NCBI RefSeq assembly: GCF_905163445.1 | Contig: NC_053190.1 | Coordinates: 6,016,501-6,080,500, forward strand | Source: Pararge aegeria | Lineage: Eukaryota; Arthropoda; Insecta; Lepidoptera; Nymphalidae | DNA length: 64,000 nt | Reading direction: 5' to 3' | Shown: positions 22,532-35,016 of the stretch, one piece after another | Numbering within the stretch: position 1 is the stretch's first letter | Layout: each line of letters opens with the position of its first letter | The notes under the pieces: model-generated | What the model saw: the letters and a program-made list of their open reading frames with translations, nothing else | What the model was told of the DNA's origin: nothing | The model's database searches: none | Program-made: the position numbers and the translations under genes

Positions 22532-22757
22532 TACAAGATAACCGACTTCGCAGTCGTTAGCTTTCCACCTTTGTATTCATAACGTTTCAAACTGCATCAA
22601 AATAACATTTCCGATACAAACAGCACAGTGAGTTCACTCAGTTCTGCCAAATTGCTTGCGGTAACTGCATTTGGCTCCACCTAACAGTCGAAACTATTAA
22701 TCGATGTGTCACAATAACACATAAATAATAGGCAAATTTGCAGTTTTGCACCTCAGA
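22532..22757. repeat. Direct repeat, unit 1
   Basis: Similar over about 220 bases to 24394-24612: shared GTGAGTTCAC, GCCAAATTGCTTGCGGT and ACTGCATTTGGCTC. Not recognised as a known element. Confidence 0.75.
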
Positions 22758-23214
22758 CTTGTTGTCTTGTAAAACTAATAAATAAACTGTAGGTTGGACT
22801 ATTTCTGAACAAGCGTCAACTAATTCTAGCACAAAATACAGATCGAGTTGTATCTTGGATTTAGTGGACCGAATTCGATGAAAGTCTGAGCATTGTTTAG
22901 GTCTGATTTAATGATTTTAAGCTGTAAATATAAACTAACAAGGCAGTTTAAAACAAAGCAGGCGAAGAAGCTTACGTACAAAAAAGATGACCCACAGAAA
23001 GAGTGATAACACGGCCAGCAGTTGGCAACCAAAATTTCGTGTGATATTCCAAAAACTTTTAGGTGGCCTACAGGTTACCATCTTAGATTGAATTATCACG
23101 TAATATTATGGTGCATGTGTGCATTTACAACGTGTAACGGAATAACGAAATACTGTTGAAGGGTGAGTGACTATATTTCATAAGGAATCACTCCGTTAAA
23201 ATATTATATCAAAA

Positions 23215-23480
23215 GATTTTATTTTTCCATACAAACTGTTACAAAATATTCTAAGTGTTTGCTTATCACAACCCTATTATAGATAAAAGACTGACACGTG
23301 CATATTACCTACGTCAGGCAACGCGTACCTAATAAAGTGACAAGAATCACTTGATTTTACTTTTGCATGTGATCTTAGGGCTGTATCTGATTTCTTTCAG
23401 TAAAAGCTATGGCAATGGTTTACTCAAAAACTATTGGCGTTTCGGTTTCACAGATAAGTCTCAGAGACAGTAAATAATCT
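23215..23480 (+). repeat. Repeat family G copy
   Basis: Shares CTATGGCAATGGTTTACTCA, AAAACTAT and CAGATAAG-CTCAGAGACAGTA with 29575-29845. An inverted partial copy is at 40940-41095. Confidence 0.8.
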
Positions 23481-23708
23481 ACCTCTAAAGCGTTTGAATA
23501 ATTATTTCGGTTTTAATTTACAAGTTGCATACCTTAATATCGATACGTCATAAGCGTATGGTTTGCTGCTGTCAATTGAGGATTCATATCCTCTATATCT
23601 AAAATTATTCACCAGATCTTTAAGAAAATCAATATGCATTACTTAAACTGATGATAATTCAATGAACGATTCAACAAAAATTCAAATTTAATTAAAATTC
23701 AACGAAAA

Positions 23709-23941
23709 TCTATTTAAAGCTTAATTTGCGTTGTATATCATTGACAAGCTGGAATAATCCTCCGCGAAATGCAGGATGAAATGAATCTGTACGGTTTAAT
23801 CTTTATACACCACACCAAACAGATCTACGGCAATGTACTCTCCACGCACGTTTCAACCTCAGGAGATGTTGACTTTGCAATGAATAATTGTCAACAAGTT
23901 CTGCTTTTTGTGGAGCATAGCAAATTAAGCTTAATTTTCAT
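23709..23941 (-). mobile_element. MITE H2, rearranged copy of H1
   Basis: Read on the minus strand: ends AAAATTAAGCTTAATTTGC, then GCAAAGTCAACATCTCCTGA, AAACGTGCGTGGAGAG and TGCATTTCGCGGAGG. The GATGCTCC...TCGGAGC part of the core is deleted. Confidence 0.75.
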
Positions 23942-24156
23942 TGTCTTTCTAATAATAAAAAGATGGTCATAATCGGATAAAATTTTCATTCCCTAACAAT
24001 TTAAATAAAACCCAATAGTTATAGTTTGTTCAAATCTGTTTAGTTCTTTTTGCGTGACGACCGGCAGACAAAATAACAGTTTAAAAATATTTAAACTTTT
24101 TTTTAGCACCGACCGAGGTTCTCACCAGATATATACAATTAGATACAATACAAATT

Positions 24157-24336
24157 ATATCAACCGGTTGACGGGCACGGGTCTCCTCCCACATTGAGAG
24201 GAGTTTAGTCCATAACGCTGGCCCAGTGCGGATTGGTGGGCTCCATAATGTTCTCACATGCCGTTGAGAACATTATGGAGAACTCTTAGGTATGCAGGTT
24301 TCCTTACGATGCTTTCCTTCACCGTTCAAGCAAGAC
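24157..24336 (-). repeat. SINE family A tail fragment with an internal hairpin
   Basis: Carries GGGCACGGGTCTCCTCCCAC and GGCCCAGTGCGGATTGGTGG. An inverted duplication, 24241-24256 against 24265-24280, forms a perfect 16-bp stem not present in other copies. Confidence 0.85.
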
Positions 24337-24393
24337 TTAAAACTGTTTCACTTTTTAAGATACAATTAAGTTGGATTTAAATTCTTGGTACGC

Positions 24394-24612
24394 TACAAGA
24401 TTTCCGTAGTTGTTAACTTCCTGACTTTGAATACATAATGTTCGAAACTGCATTAAATAAGGTTTCCCTAATACAAATAGTATCGTGAGTTCACCCAATT
24501 CAGCCAAATTGCTTGCGGTTACTGCATTTGGCTCTTACCTAACTATTGAAATTGTTAATCGGCTTGTCCATATAACTGCTGTACAAACATATTTCTGCAG
24601 TTTTAAAAACAA
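24394..24612. repeat. Direct repeat, unit 2
   Basis: Partner of 22532-22757, same orientation, 1.86 kb away. Confidence 0.75.
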
Positions 24613-26190
24613 ATCTAGGACTATATATGCAGAGACTTTCAAATCTAGTTTTTGTAAATGGTTTACCTACCTACACCATTTTTGAAAATGCATTATGTAA
24701 ACTTATTTTTATCATCAAAAAATCTCTATTTCTAAATTATAAAAATACTTCAAGACCATTGAAAATATGAAGATAACAGGAAACAGTATTTTTAACTCCG
24801 AGGTGAAGATAAACACCAACTGCTAAAACTTTTTGTTCACATTATTTTTATTTCTATAAGTTATTCAAATTGTAAGCAAAAGTTAATCAAAAGTTACCTC
24901 TCTAATAATAACAGAACTATATTAGTACAAAAAGTCGATTTACAAAAGGAATTTAAAATTATTATAGGTTTCCACCATTCAGCAATGTGTGGCTTGGCTT
25001 ATACACACTTTGTTTATACACTTATGATAAATAAAAACAATACCTACAAAAAAAACGCCTAGTCATGAATTACTCAAAGACTTTCAACTATATACCTTAC
25101 TTTAAATAAAGCTATATAGCTATAATAGCTAAACATGTGCTATTGCAAAGTAAACAAGGATAAACCAGGGTCGAATTTTTGTTTGGAATAAAAATCATTA
25201 TGTAAAATATATTTTCTTAGATTTAAAACTAATGAAAAACTCAAGTTTTTGTTACAAACAAATCCTTCCGGGATAAATGCAAAGTTGAAATTTAGTGTCT
25301 CAGTATTAGAGTAGATGTTTGTCAACTTTTAACCAGTAAATATCTTAGTTTAATGGGAAATCAGAAATTCTACGCAGACGATGTTGCATTATGGCTTATA
25401 GACTGTGGATTTAATCTTATGGTAACACGATACAGTATCCTGAGAATATAATTAAGGCGTGCTAATGCATGCAGTAATTATATTCTCTAATAACCTGACA
25501 CTAAATACCTACTATTATTCCCAACGAGACCAGGAACTAGGTTAGTGATAACGTAACTTTGATTTAATCAATTCGAGCAATTCTCCTATCAATGTATTAA
25601 TCAATTTTGATTGCTGCAATAGGTTTACTGCAATAGAATAAATCATTTATCTCAAGAAGAGAGAAGATAGGAAACAGAAGGGAGAAGAAAGAAGATATTC
25701 ATTAATATAGGTTGAAATCAACAAACTCGAAATCTGAGTTCGTTGTATGAAATAATAGGTAGGTACTTACCTATCTTTTCCATTCTTATTACTAAGAAGG
25801 AATCTAGAGATGAAAAATCTTGGGAAGAAATTAAGATTAATGTTCATAAAGTCGCACTTCCGCTAAGAAACGTCGCTTTATATATTATATCAATATCTAA
25901 ACTAATAAAGGTAGAACTGAAATATCATAAATGTTTTTAGTTTCCTCATAATAAAGTCTAGATAGAGACAATTATCCCATGTTTAATGAACGTAAATTTA
26001 ATATTGTCCCGTATCAAGGGATAAGGGGCGAACTGCAAACTACTTTGACCCGGCAGCTCACCGCCATTTTGAATTTTGATTCACAAAACTTTGGGCGTCG
26101 TGCTCGCTAACTCGAATGTCCTGCTTCTATTAACTTCTTTTAATTAAAACGAAACACCTTCGTGACGTTTAAAAGTCTTACTTATAAAAA
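24613..26190. other. AT-rich intergenic DNA
   Basis: No gene seen. 25456-25487 region forms a hairpin: GAGAATATAATTA near 25442 pairs with TAATTATATTCTC ending near 25486. Confidence 0.5.
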
Positions 26191-26191
26191 A

Positions 26192-26400
26192 CTAGCTGTT
26201 GCCCGCGATCTTCGTACACGTTTATTACGGTTTCTTACTAATCCTATGGGAACTGTTTGTTTTCCTGAAACATCGGCCTGTGTTACTCTTTGTCTTTTTA
26301 AAAACACGTTGATTGGTTGCCTTGTTTGGGCGTGAAGGAAGGACAAACAAGCAAACATACAAAGTAACACACTTAAGCATTTAAAGGCTATCAATGAACT
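26192..26400 (-). mobile_element. Helitron-like 3' end (minus strand)
   Basis: On the minus strand the sequence ends CGCGGGCAACAGCTAG at 26192, the CTAG-type terminus with a GC-rich sequence before it that is typical of lepidopteran Helitrons. The left limit is a guess. Confidence 0.5.
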
Positions 26401-26451
26401 TGAATTTTAAGTTGAAATAACAAAGAAATTGTTTTTAGGAATTAACGACAC

Positions 26452-26645
26452 CAAAGTCAAAGTCAAAGACAAATATTTTTTTGATCAAATAGATGCGCAT
26501 AGATGGCAATTTTGATGCGTTGATGATTTAATACAAAATGTGTACATAGTAGTGAGTGGTGATGGTTATAACTACATTCGTAAACTTAAAACTAAAGCTA
26601 CGAGGGTTCCAAACGCGCCCTGGTTTAAGAAGCTCACAAAAAACT
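26452..26645 (-). repeat. Repeat family E copy (minus strand)
   Basis: Starts with AAAGTCAAAGTCAAAGAC, and contains CTAAAGCTACGAGGGTTCCA. It is the inverse of 58365-58552, which ends in repeated TTTGAC. Looks like a LINE 3' end. Confidence 0.75.
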
Positions 26646-27338
26646 TACCCGGGTGTTCTTTTTGTTGTCACTGATCTTCGCATAACCGAAATTCGCATTT
26701 AGGTTAGTAATTTTAAATAAAATGTTAAAATATGAATCTTTTTTCTTATGCTATATCACTTTTTAACAGTTGTAAAATAGGGGATGCAAGTATATGCAAA
26801 ATTTTGTTATTACTAACTCTACAATCCTGAAATTAAGAAATAAGTTGTTCTCGAGCGAGGCGTGATTGATATTATGTAATTTATAACGATTGCTTATGGT
26901 TTATGAATATCAAAAGTTGTTACAGACCTATTCGTAAACTAAATAGAAAGATGTTTTAAGGGAAAGACTCGCTCTATCGTAAATATCTATTAAAAAACTT
27001 ACACCTACGAGCTGCCATGGAGGCGTCATCTTGTCCGTCATGTCCCCGTGGTATTTAATTCACACCTTTTTAGTTTAACTTTTTAAGCACTATTTAAACT
27101 GAATAAGGAACAGTTTCCTAATTAACCGCAAATTCATTACCTATAGTTATATATCGGACTATAAATCTTACCTAGGAAAGATTTTTTCCAATTTGGTTTG
27201 ATAAAATAATAAAAATAAAAACAAATATTTGGTTTGATAAATCCAGTAAACCAAAACATCAATATATGATTTTTTTAAAACATGTTTAATAGATTTAAAA
27301 GTTACGAGGCAATATAATTTCTAAGTAAGTAGATACAG

Positions 27339-27371
27339 TTTCAAACAACTACCAACAGTTGTTTGAAATTG
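27339..27371. repeat. Short inverted repeat
   Basis: TTTCAAACAACT near 27341 pairs with AGTTGTTTGAAA ending near 27369, with a short loop. Confidence 0.7.
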
Positions 27372-27569
27372 TATGAAGGTTCTTGATTATGTTAAAAGTT
27401 TTACATTAGGATCTCCAAATTTAAGCCAAACTAGAAGCTTAATGTAGCATTGTGACTAACATAATGTTCACTGCTCATAGTCAACTGTCAAAGTAAGCAT
27501 AGTTCCTAGAGAACTAGTGAGTATTTTTAGAGGATTCTTGCAATACAGGGCAAATGGAGTGTAGAAATC

Positions 27570-27632
27570 CCTACAACAGACCTATGTCAAAACAGTGGAC
27601 GTTCATCAGTTAAGAAACGAAGAAGATGAATT
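27570..27632 (+). repeat. Short RTE-type LINE 3' remnant
   Basis: ATCCCTACAACAGACCTATG then CAGTGGACGTTCATCAGTT matches the last bases of the RTE 3' ends in the window. Confidence 0.55.
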
Positions 27633-28694
27633 ACGCAATAACACGCATTGTACACCTAAAAGCCAAAAAATAAAGGAAGTAGAAAACACTCGCATTGTAT
27701 TTTTTAGGATTTTGGGGCAAGTGTAAACCCACTACTCGGCTGTCTAGTTACTCGTATTAAGTTGAATCTTTTATAAAGAAGCGGCGTGTCTCGCAAGCTC
27801 GGCGCTTAATGATGATTTACTGGTGCACGCTCCCGGGGGCTACGTAATTTTCCCTTAGTACAGGCCACACACTATTGTCCAAGCTGAAGTAAGTAAACAC
27901 AAACTAAGAACTTCACCGTTTAATCATTCATTCCACCCAGGCACGTAAGGTTTCATTTAGATTTATTATTTCGCAGTTTTTCGGGCACATTCACGTTAAA
28001 AAAACGCTGACTGCCGCCTACGTTGTGATTAATTAATAGAATTACGATAAAGTTTAATTTCATATTACACATATAACAGTTAATAAATTAAATATTACGA
28101 CACTTTGAAATTACACTTTTTTAGACCGTTCTACTGTCCGTCCACCCGTCTATCAGTCTTTTCGTGTCATATGACCATAATAGCACTATAACTTCCAAGC
28201 ATTAATTTTTTGGCACTAAAGTGTACTAGGTGGACCTTTGTTTCCTTTTAATAAGATTTTCAATTATCATACACGAAATAATTCAAATTTTTGTATTAAA
28301 AAGTCACAAACAAAATCTTATTACTTACTCATTAATGCGGGGACATTTATTTGAAAGCCTTGTTAAGGACCATTAGTGGAAAACGTGCCAGATGCGAAAA
28401 AATATTAAGGACAGTGTTTTTACATGTTTTATTAGTGACTATCTATATACTGCTTATTGCAAGCTTTTATTTAAGTTTCTTCGTTGGTAATTTTTTCAAG
28501 GATCTACTGGTATATTATAAAGCTAAATTTCTGTGCTAATGTAATATTATCAAAGTATATATTATATTATTATTAATAATGGAGTCAGAAGGTGGTCATA
28601 TTAGCCACAATATAAGTTTGGTACTTAATTAGAGTAATTGATTTGAGAAATAGTATCAATTCTATAGTTGTTTTTTTAAAATGGTATACCAGAA

Positions 28695-29000
28695 GTGGTG
28701 ATAGCCCAGTGGGTAGGACTTTTTGGGGCCGAGTTGGAATTCTATCACGCACCTCTAACTTGTAAGTTTGTCCGTTTTAAGCAATTAAAATAACACTTGC
28801 TTCAACGGTGATGGAAAACATCGTGAGGATACCATCATGGCTGAGAGTTGTCTTATGGACAACCCTCAGAAATGATGGTATCCTCATAGTATCAAAGATG
28901 TGTGTGGAATCTGCCAAACCGCGCTGGGCCAACTAGTGGACTACGGCATTAACACCTTCTCATTGTTGGAGGAGACCCTTGCGTTCATAATCATGCCATC
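28695..29000 (+). repeat. SINE family A copy with an internal hairpin
   Basis: Head GTGGTGATAGCCCAGTGGGT. Body has GGAAAACATCGTGAGGATAC. An inverted duplication, 28825-28838 against 28872-28885 (GAGGATACCATCAT), makes a perfect 14-bp stem. A trailing GGGTTGATATGTTGATGATG at 29076-29098 may be its displaced 3' end. Confidence 0.8.
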
Positions 29001-29574
29001 ATTTAAACACACGCATTAGAACACGTTAAACTATCAGTTCAATTATCATTATCTTATCAACCAATTACCCACTAATGGGTTGATATGTTGATGATGATGA
29101 AAATGATGTTGATCAATATAGTCTATGGATTTCCATAAATCTGATTCTGATTACGTTGGATGGCTATCTCATTTGCCCCCTAAGTGACTCTAAGCTTTTT
29201 TATTCGATTTTTATTTACCAACAATAATACACTACTACTTCGTTAAAACTAAAGTTTTTAGTAATGTAGACCTTTTTGCTTCAGTTTTAAATTTGAAACA
29301 AATTGTTTGGACACATTTTCAATATAAATATGTCAGAACATTCGTTGCTAAAAACTTGTTAAAAACATTTAAGCGTTTACGCATAGAATAGTTTCGTAGT
29401 GAACGTGACAAAAACATGTACATGTGATTACTGGTAACAACACTTGGTAAATCCATTATAATAAAACCAAATACAAACTAAATCTTACAATATATAAATA
29501 AATATGAATAACAACGTGTAAGAAAATTACGAATTAATATTGAAGGATGCACAAGGAATAACCCACTAAAAATA

Positions 29575-29845
29575 ATAAATCAAAAGAAGCATATTTATTT
29601 TTCAAGTGTTTACTTGACAACCCTATTGAAGATAAAAGACCGACACGCGCATAGTACCTACGCTACGCGATGCGTACCTAATAAGGTGACAGGAGTCACA
29701 TGATTTTAATTTTGCATGTGACTCCGTGTGAGTTAGCTTAGGTTAGGCTGTGTCCGATTTCGTTCAGTAGAAACTATGGCAATGGTTTACTCAAAAACTA
29801 TAAGATTTTCGGTGTCACAGATAAGCCTCAGAGACAGTACGTAAT
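29575..29845 (+). repeat. Repeat family G copy
   Basis: Near-parallel to 23215-23480: ACAACCCTAT, GATAAAAGACCGACACGCGC, GCGTACCTAATAAGGTGACA, GGCAATGGTTTACTCAAAAA. Confidence 0.8.
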
Positions 29846-29863
29846 TTAAAAGTTGCATAAATA

Positions 29864-30102
29864 TTCTACGACAATACATCGCCATCTAGCCCCAAAGTAA
29901 GCTTAGCTTGTTTTATGGGTACCAAGATACCTGATGAATATTTTTACTAGAATTATACATAAATCCTTATAATATATATATACACCCTGACTCTGGTTCA
30001 ACAAACATTTGTGTTCATCACACAAACATGGTACAGTTGTGGGAATCTCACCCACAGCCTTGGACTCACAAAGTAGGGTCGCTGCCCGATGCATCAATCG
30101 GC
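29864..30102 (-). repeat. SINE family B copy (minus strand)
   Basis: CTACGACAATACATCGCCAT, CTAGCCCCAAAGTAAGC and a tRNA-like head CAGTTGTGGGAATCTCACCC. Internal decay in the B box. Confidence 0.8.
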
Positions 30103-31297
30103 TTTCAAATAAGCATTACATTAAATATACTTAATTTTAATATGATAAATTGTAATCACATGAATCTTTTTATTCGATTCTTTTATCTATTTATATCTAT
30201 AGTATTAATTCGCCGACCCGGAAATCGAACCTAGTGACTAAACTAACGAGGCAGTAAGAAGAGGCTTCATAATATGGTAACAATGAAATAGTTTTCACAT
30301 AAGCCATGTCACAAATCACATCTCGAGTTGGTAATGAGTTTGGTTTTAAAAGGATAGAGTAAAAGTTACGGCGTTCGTATTGAAATGTTTCTATAAATCC
30401 GGAGTTTAATTTATTCATACCTCCTCACAAAAGCAATTTGACCAACTTTCCTGGAATAACTAACTAAGCATTAAAGTAACTTTTTTGTTCCCGTCTGAAC
30501 TGTGCGAATCGAAAATGTTTTCGACATAGTTTAACATTCCCGTACACACTTATCGATTTAAATTTATATAGTGTTGGCTACGAACACTTTAAAATGGCGA
30601 GTGTTGCATAATAATTGATTACTCCACGTTAATTAATATATATTATTTTATGTAAAACGAACAATAATGTTATTATTAAGATTAATGTAATATTGTAATT
30701 ACCTCTAGTGTTTTAAGTTATCAACTGAAAACTTCTAGGTTGTGTTCTAACTCGGAATCAGATTTGCGAGTGCATCCGTCAATGTAAAACGGGGACAAAA
30801 TATATTGCGTCTTAAAGCTCTAAGTTTTTAATCAATTGTAATAAACAATGCCAACCAACTAAAAAGACTATTACTCGCAGCTCAATGATTTTATCAACTA
30901 TCAAATTCGCTACTGGCAACATATTTTAAACATTTGTTAAACCTTATATTAAAAAACCTTAAATTACCCCAACAACTTAATCTTTTGGTGCAGCTTGCAA
31001 TTTACGTTCACCCAACGAAGCTTTATTAGGTGATAGTAATTTATTATTATAAATATATAATATATATAATATTTAAAAAATTACACTTTTATCGCTTAAC
31101 TTCTGTTGACCGAAATATTTAGTTTATTAAAGTATCAAAGCACACGATAGTGTGTCAGCCAAGTTCCAGCCATATGTTATTGCTTATTATTTATTACTGG
31201 TTTATTTATATATTATATTCTAGCATAACCACGCATAAATATATTGGATAGACGCAGGCGTTACTTTGCGGATATCCATAATTTATTATGAAAATTT
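30103..31297. other. AT-rich intergenic DNA, no gene seen
   Basis: Only chance ORFs, and no repeat family recognised. Confidence 0.5.
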
Positions 31298-31512
31298 GAA
31301 TAACTTTTTCTTTACCATAGAAGTACCTGCGATATATAAAATAATTTACAACGAATAATTGTTATCTTACCAATCAATATCAACATCTCCTTAGGATGCT
31401 CCGGTTTCGGAGACACTTAGAAGTAGGTTTCTATTTTCATAAATCCCATTACCTAGTACCATAATACGATTTAGATATCGCAGGTACTTCTATGGTAAAG
31501 ATAAAGTTATTC
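31298..31512. mobile_element. MITE H3, 38-bp inverted ends, shares the H1 core
   Basis: Ends 31298-31335 and 31475-31512 are inverted repeats (GAATAACTTT, CTTTACCATAGAAGTACCTG) with one mismatch. They are unrelated to the ends of H1. The centre (31380-31413) reads ATCAACATCTCCTTAGGATG then CTCCGGTTTCGGAG, matching the H1 core. Confidence 0.85.
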
Positions 31513-32627
31513 CATTGCTTTTACCTACATCTTGTTTGTATTGAGTTGAATGTTTTATTTAGACGCAGCGTACAAGCGATGTAGATAATAGCTATTTACT
31601 GAGCCTTGACTATCCATTACTTTCTTACCATTACACATTCTTAACAACCAGTGGTTAGCATTTGTATTAGCTAGCTATAGTACATTAGGTCCTGGATTTG
31701 ATTTCTGGGTCAGGACAAAAATTCTAAGTCATTTTTTAAAAGCCCATTCTGCATCGGAACAGCTTCGTGGATTAATAGTTTTTTTGTGAGAGAGGAGCCA
31801 TTTCCAGCATGTTGATGAAGGTGACGATTCTGTATGAAAAACAATAAAAGAAATTAAGAAACAAAATGCATTCTGAATCAATGTCATAGATATAGCATTA
31901 ATGCTTCGGTTAGCGTTCTCTGAAACTTTATAATGTCCCCTTGAATACGTTGTTGTAAGAAAGGTAAGCACAAATTATATTGAGCTTGGCTCGCCTATTC
32001 CAAAATATACTGTAGCAAGTATTGTATTTAAGATATTATAAGTTAAATTATTTGTTTAATATTATAGTAGGTAAAACAATATTTATGGGAAAAATGGAAA
32101 GCGAACATTTGCCGTCCTTTTGAAGGTTTTTAATGAACTCCTACTTTTGTATACTACCTACTATAATTTGTGTTTTATTGTTGTACAGGTGCTGAGAAGA
32201 TAGTCTTTAAAAATCTGAATGTATTACGTTGGTATGCTCTTTTTAGAACCCGGAGGGTCACATCAATTCAATTCCTTTCACTAGCACTCAAGTCAACGAC
32301 ACTCGTCGCACCCGCATACCTATTGAATCCACAAGGCCAAGACTACTCTTATATAGGGAGAGCTCGTGATCGTCATACCTATGATATATGTAAAAAGGAT
32401 TCTATATTAGTATGATCCTTGAATTGTGGAGCGTTCGACGAATCGTACTTATGACTAAAACGTTTCTTAAGGTAAAAAAGTTCCCAAAAATGTGATGGTA
32501 CTGTAATAATATTTTATTTACGCCTTATGAACAATTCGACCTGCTGAAGGAATCTAAAAAAGCTGGAAATTCGAGATCATAAAGACGAGATTTGTAACGA
32601 AAGTGTTTTTTAAGAAACGATCACCTA

Positions 32628-32820
32628 CATCATCATCATCTCAAACCATTACCGGCTGACTACAGGGCACGGGTTTCCTCCCACATTGGAAGGTTGTAGG
32701 GCGTAGTCCACCACGCTGACCCAGTGCGGATTGTTAGACTTCACACGCCTTTAAGAACATTACTAAGAACTCTCAGGTTTCCTCACTATGTTTTTCTTTC
32801 ACCGTTAAAACTAGTGATAT
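32628..32820 (-). repeat. SINE family A tail (minus strand)
   Basis: CATCATCATCATC, GGGCACGGGTTTCCTCCCAC, GTAGTCCACCACGCTGACCC, TTTCACCGTTAAAACTAGTG. The tRNA-like head is missing. Confidence 0.85.
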
Positions 32821-34157
32821 GTTGTTTATATTTTTCCTATAATAACTCATTCTCTAAATAAAACATTTTACCTATGTAAATTGTTACCTATAGGTACATG
32901 CCTACCCGTCTAGAACCATAATATCGAATCTTTGTTTATTAATTTACTATCAAAGAGGATAGAAAATATAATATCTGCATCAGACTACCCTTTAAACTTT
33001 CTTCCTTCTGCATTGCCTTTAAACTTTACCGTAGATCTCTAGATCGTGGGCTCTTGGCCCATTAATTAGTATACCCCGAAGCGAATATTTCATGTTTGCA
33101 AATAGAAGTTATTTACATTGTATTTTCGGTGTTCCACGCTAACCTTACAAACATTAGTTGTAGTTTAACTATTTACACAAGTAAGTTGGGTTTAGTGTAC
33201 GTTGTATATCTCAATTAAGCGTGCGAAATTAAGCTACTATTTATTATATCACACACTGGTGCCAATAGGGAATCTTCAGTTTCTCCCGCTAGAGGGAACA
33301 TTATGTTATAAGGTAAACACGACGTGACGTTTAGTTTGATTCCGTTTGCTTTTACCTGTGTTTCTACGAGTATTGTTGTATTTTATTTGAAGAGTGTATA
33401 AAAGTATTTTTAAGTTTAGTTTTTACATCAACTTACGCCCGCGCTTCTACAATAATTAAAAAAATGTTTTGTTCACAAAAGTCGAGCTTTATAAATATTG
33501 TCTTTTGTCTCATACGAGTACCATAATCGAAGCAAAACCTGGGTAATATTAATTATTGTATTGTTCCAGTGGCTATCCATGGTCAACATCATCAGATCCA
33601 CTAGACTATACCATATAGTCTTTAAGTTTTCGAAACAATTGCCCGAGTACCTTTAAAAAATACTCAAATTATTATAGTTGTGTATAATATTTGAAGAGTT
33701 TTCTCGATTTCTCCAGGTTTCCTTCAATAAATCTTCACCAAATTAAAATAAGCCCACTTCTGAAGTATAAAGTTACAAACAAAAAAAGACTCATCAAAAT
33801 CGGTTTATAATAAGCGGAATAATCAAGTAACATATATACCAATATTATTATAGCAAAAATCATGGTGTTATAAGTTTAATGTGTGTATGTGTCTTGTTAA
33901 ATCGTATCTCCCAAAAAATTTTTTTCTGTTTGAAAGGCCACATGAAATTGTCATGGTTCTTAGTTTTCATTTATGAAGATCTATTCCGGCGTTAAAAATC
34001 ACTAGCCCATTGCGTACTATACAAAATGAATATAATTTTACAGATTCAAGGCGTACTATTACTTTGGTAGTAGCATCAAGTGTTAGGATAGCCAAGCCTT
34101 CAGGTACTTACAACAGATATAGTGTGTTTGAGCTCATTCGAATAGTCTCAATAATTA
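32821..34157. other. Intergenic DNA, no gene seen
   Basis: 33725-33845 (AAGTTACAAAC ... ATCAAAATCGGTTTATAATAA) resembles a common short lepidopteran repeat. Otherwise AT-rich and unrecognised. Confidence 0.45.
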
Positions 34158-34889
34158 GTGGTTAATATTGATGAACAGGTTGGCCTACGAATGAACATGA
34201 GCACGACGAAGATTATGTCTAATGCTCATGTTCCGCTTCAACCAGTAATCGTTGAGAACACTGCACTCGAAATTGTTGACGAATACGTATACCTAGGACA
34301 CACGAACCAGTTAGGTAGGTTCAATTTCGCGAAGGAGGTGAACCGCCGAATCCGACTCGGATGGGCAGCGTTCAGGAAACTTCGTAACATCTTTTCGTCA
34401 AAAATCCCTCAGTAACTGAAGACGAAAGTCTCCGAACAGTGCGCATTGCCAGTGATGACCTGTGGTTCAGAAACATGGTCGTTAACTATGGGCCTCATAA
34501 GAAGGCTCAGAGTCACTCAGCGGGTGATGGAGAGAGCTATGCTCGGAGTATCTTTACGCGATCGAATCAGAAATGTGGAGATACGTAGAAGAACCAGAGT
34601 TACCGACATAGTTCAACGAGTCGCGAAGCTGAAGTGGCAATGGGCCGGGCACATAGTTCGGAGAAAGGATGGACGTTGGGGTACCAAGGTGCTGGAATGG
34701 CAGCCCCGAACTGGTAAGCGCAGCGTTGGTCGACCCAAAACGAGCTGGAGAGACGACATTAAGCGCGTTGCAGGTAGCCGCTGCATCCAAGCGGCACAGA
34801 ACCGTGGAATTTGGAACTCCCTACAAAATACCTATGTCCAGCTGTGGACGTCTATAGGTTATTATGATGATGATGATGATGATGATTGG
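34158..34889 (+). pseudogene. RTE-type LINE, C-terminal reverse transcriptase fragment with one stop
   Basis: One reading frame runs through 34158-34889 with a single internal TAA at 34413-34415. Upstream: GLRMNMSTTKIMSNAHVPLQ and VDEYVYLGHTNQLGRFNF. Downstream: MTCGSETWSLTMGLIRRLRV, KLKWQWAGHIVRRKDGRWGT and VGRPKTSWRDDIKRVAGSR. These are the distal RT-thumb and C-terminal parts of RTE-clade LINE proteins as known in insects. The endonuclease and the RT catalytic motifs are absent (5' truncation). The frame continues into a (GAT)n tract at 34863-34886 and so would end in seven aspartates and a tryptophan. A dead, 5'-truncated copy. Confidence 0.88.
34863..34886 (+). repeat. (GAT)n tail of the RTE-type LINE
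   Basis: Seven or so TGA/GAT units directly after the LINE, as in other copies of this family. Confidence 0.9.
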
Positions 34890-35016
34890 TGATCGAGTTA
34901 TTTGGATGATGATCGAGGTACCATGGTGGAGAAAGAAATATTCTTTCTAGCTCTTTTTTTTAAATATTTATTAAATTAAGTACCTACACACTATTGTGCA
35001 ATAAATTTATAATGAA

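Noticed and set aside
32170..32415. Plus-strand ORF after an acceptor-like TTGTACAG
   Set aside because: The protein matches no family I recognise and no donor or neighbouring exon was found.
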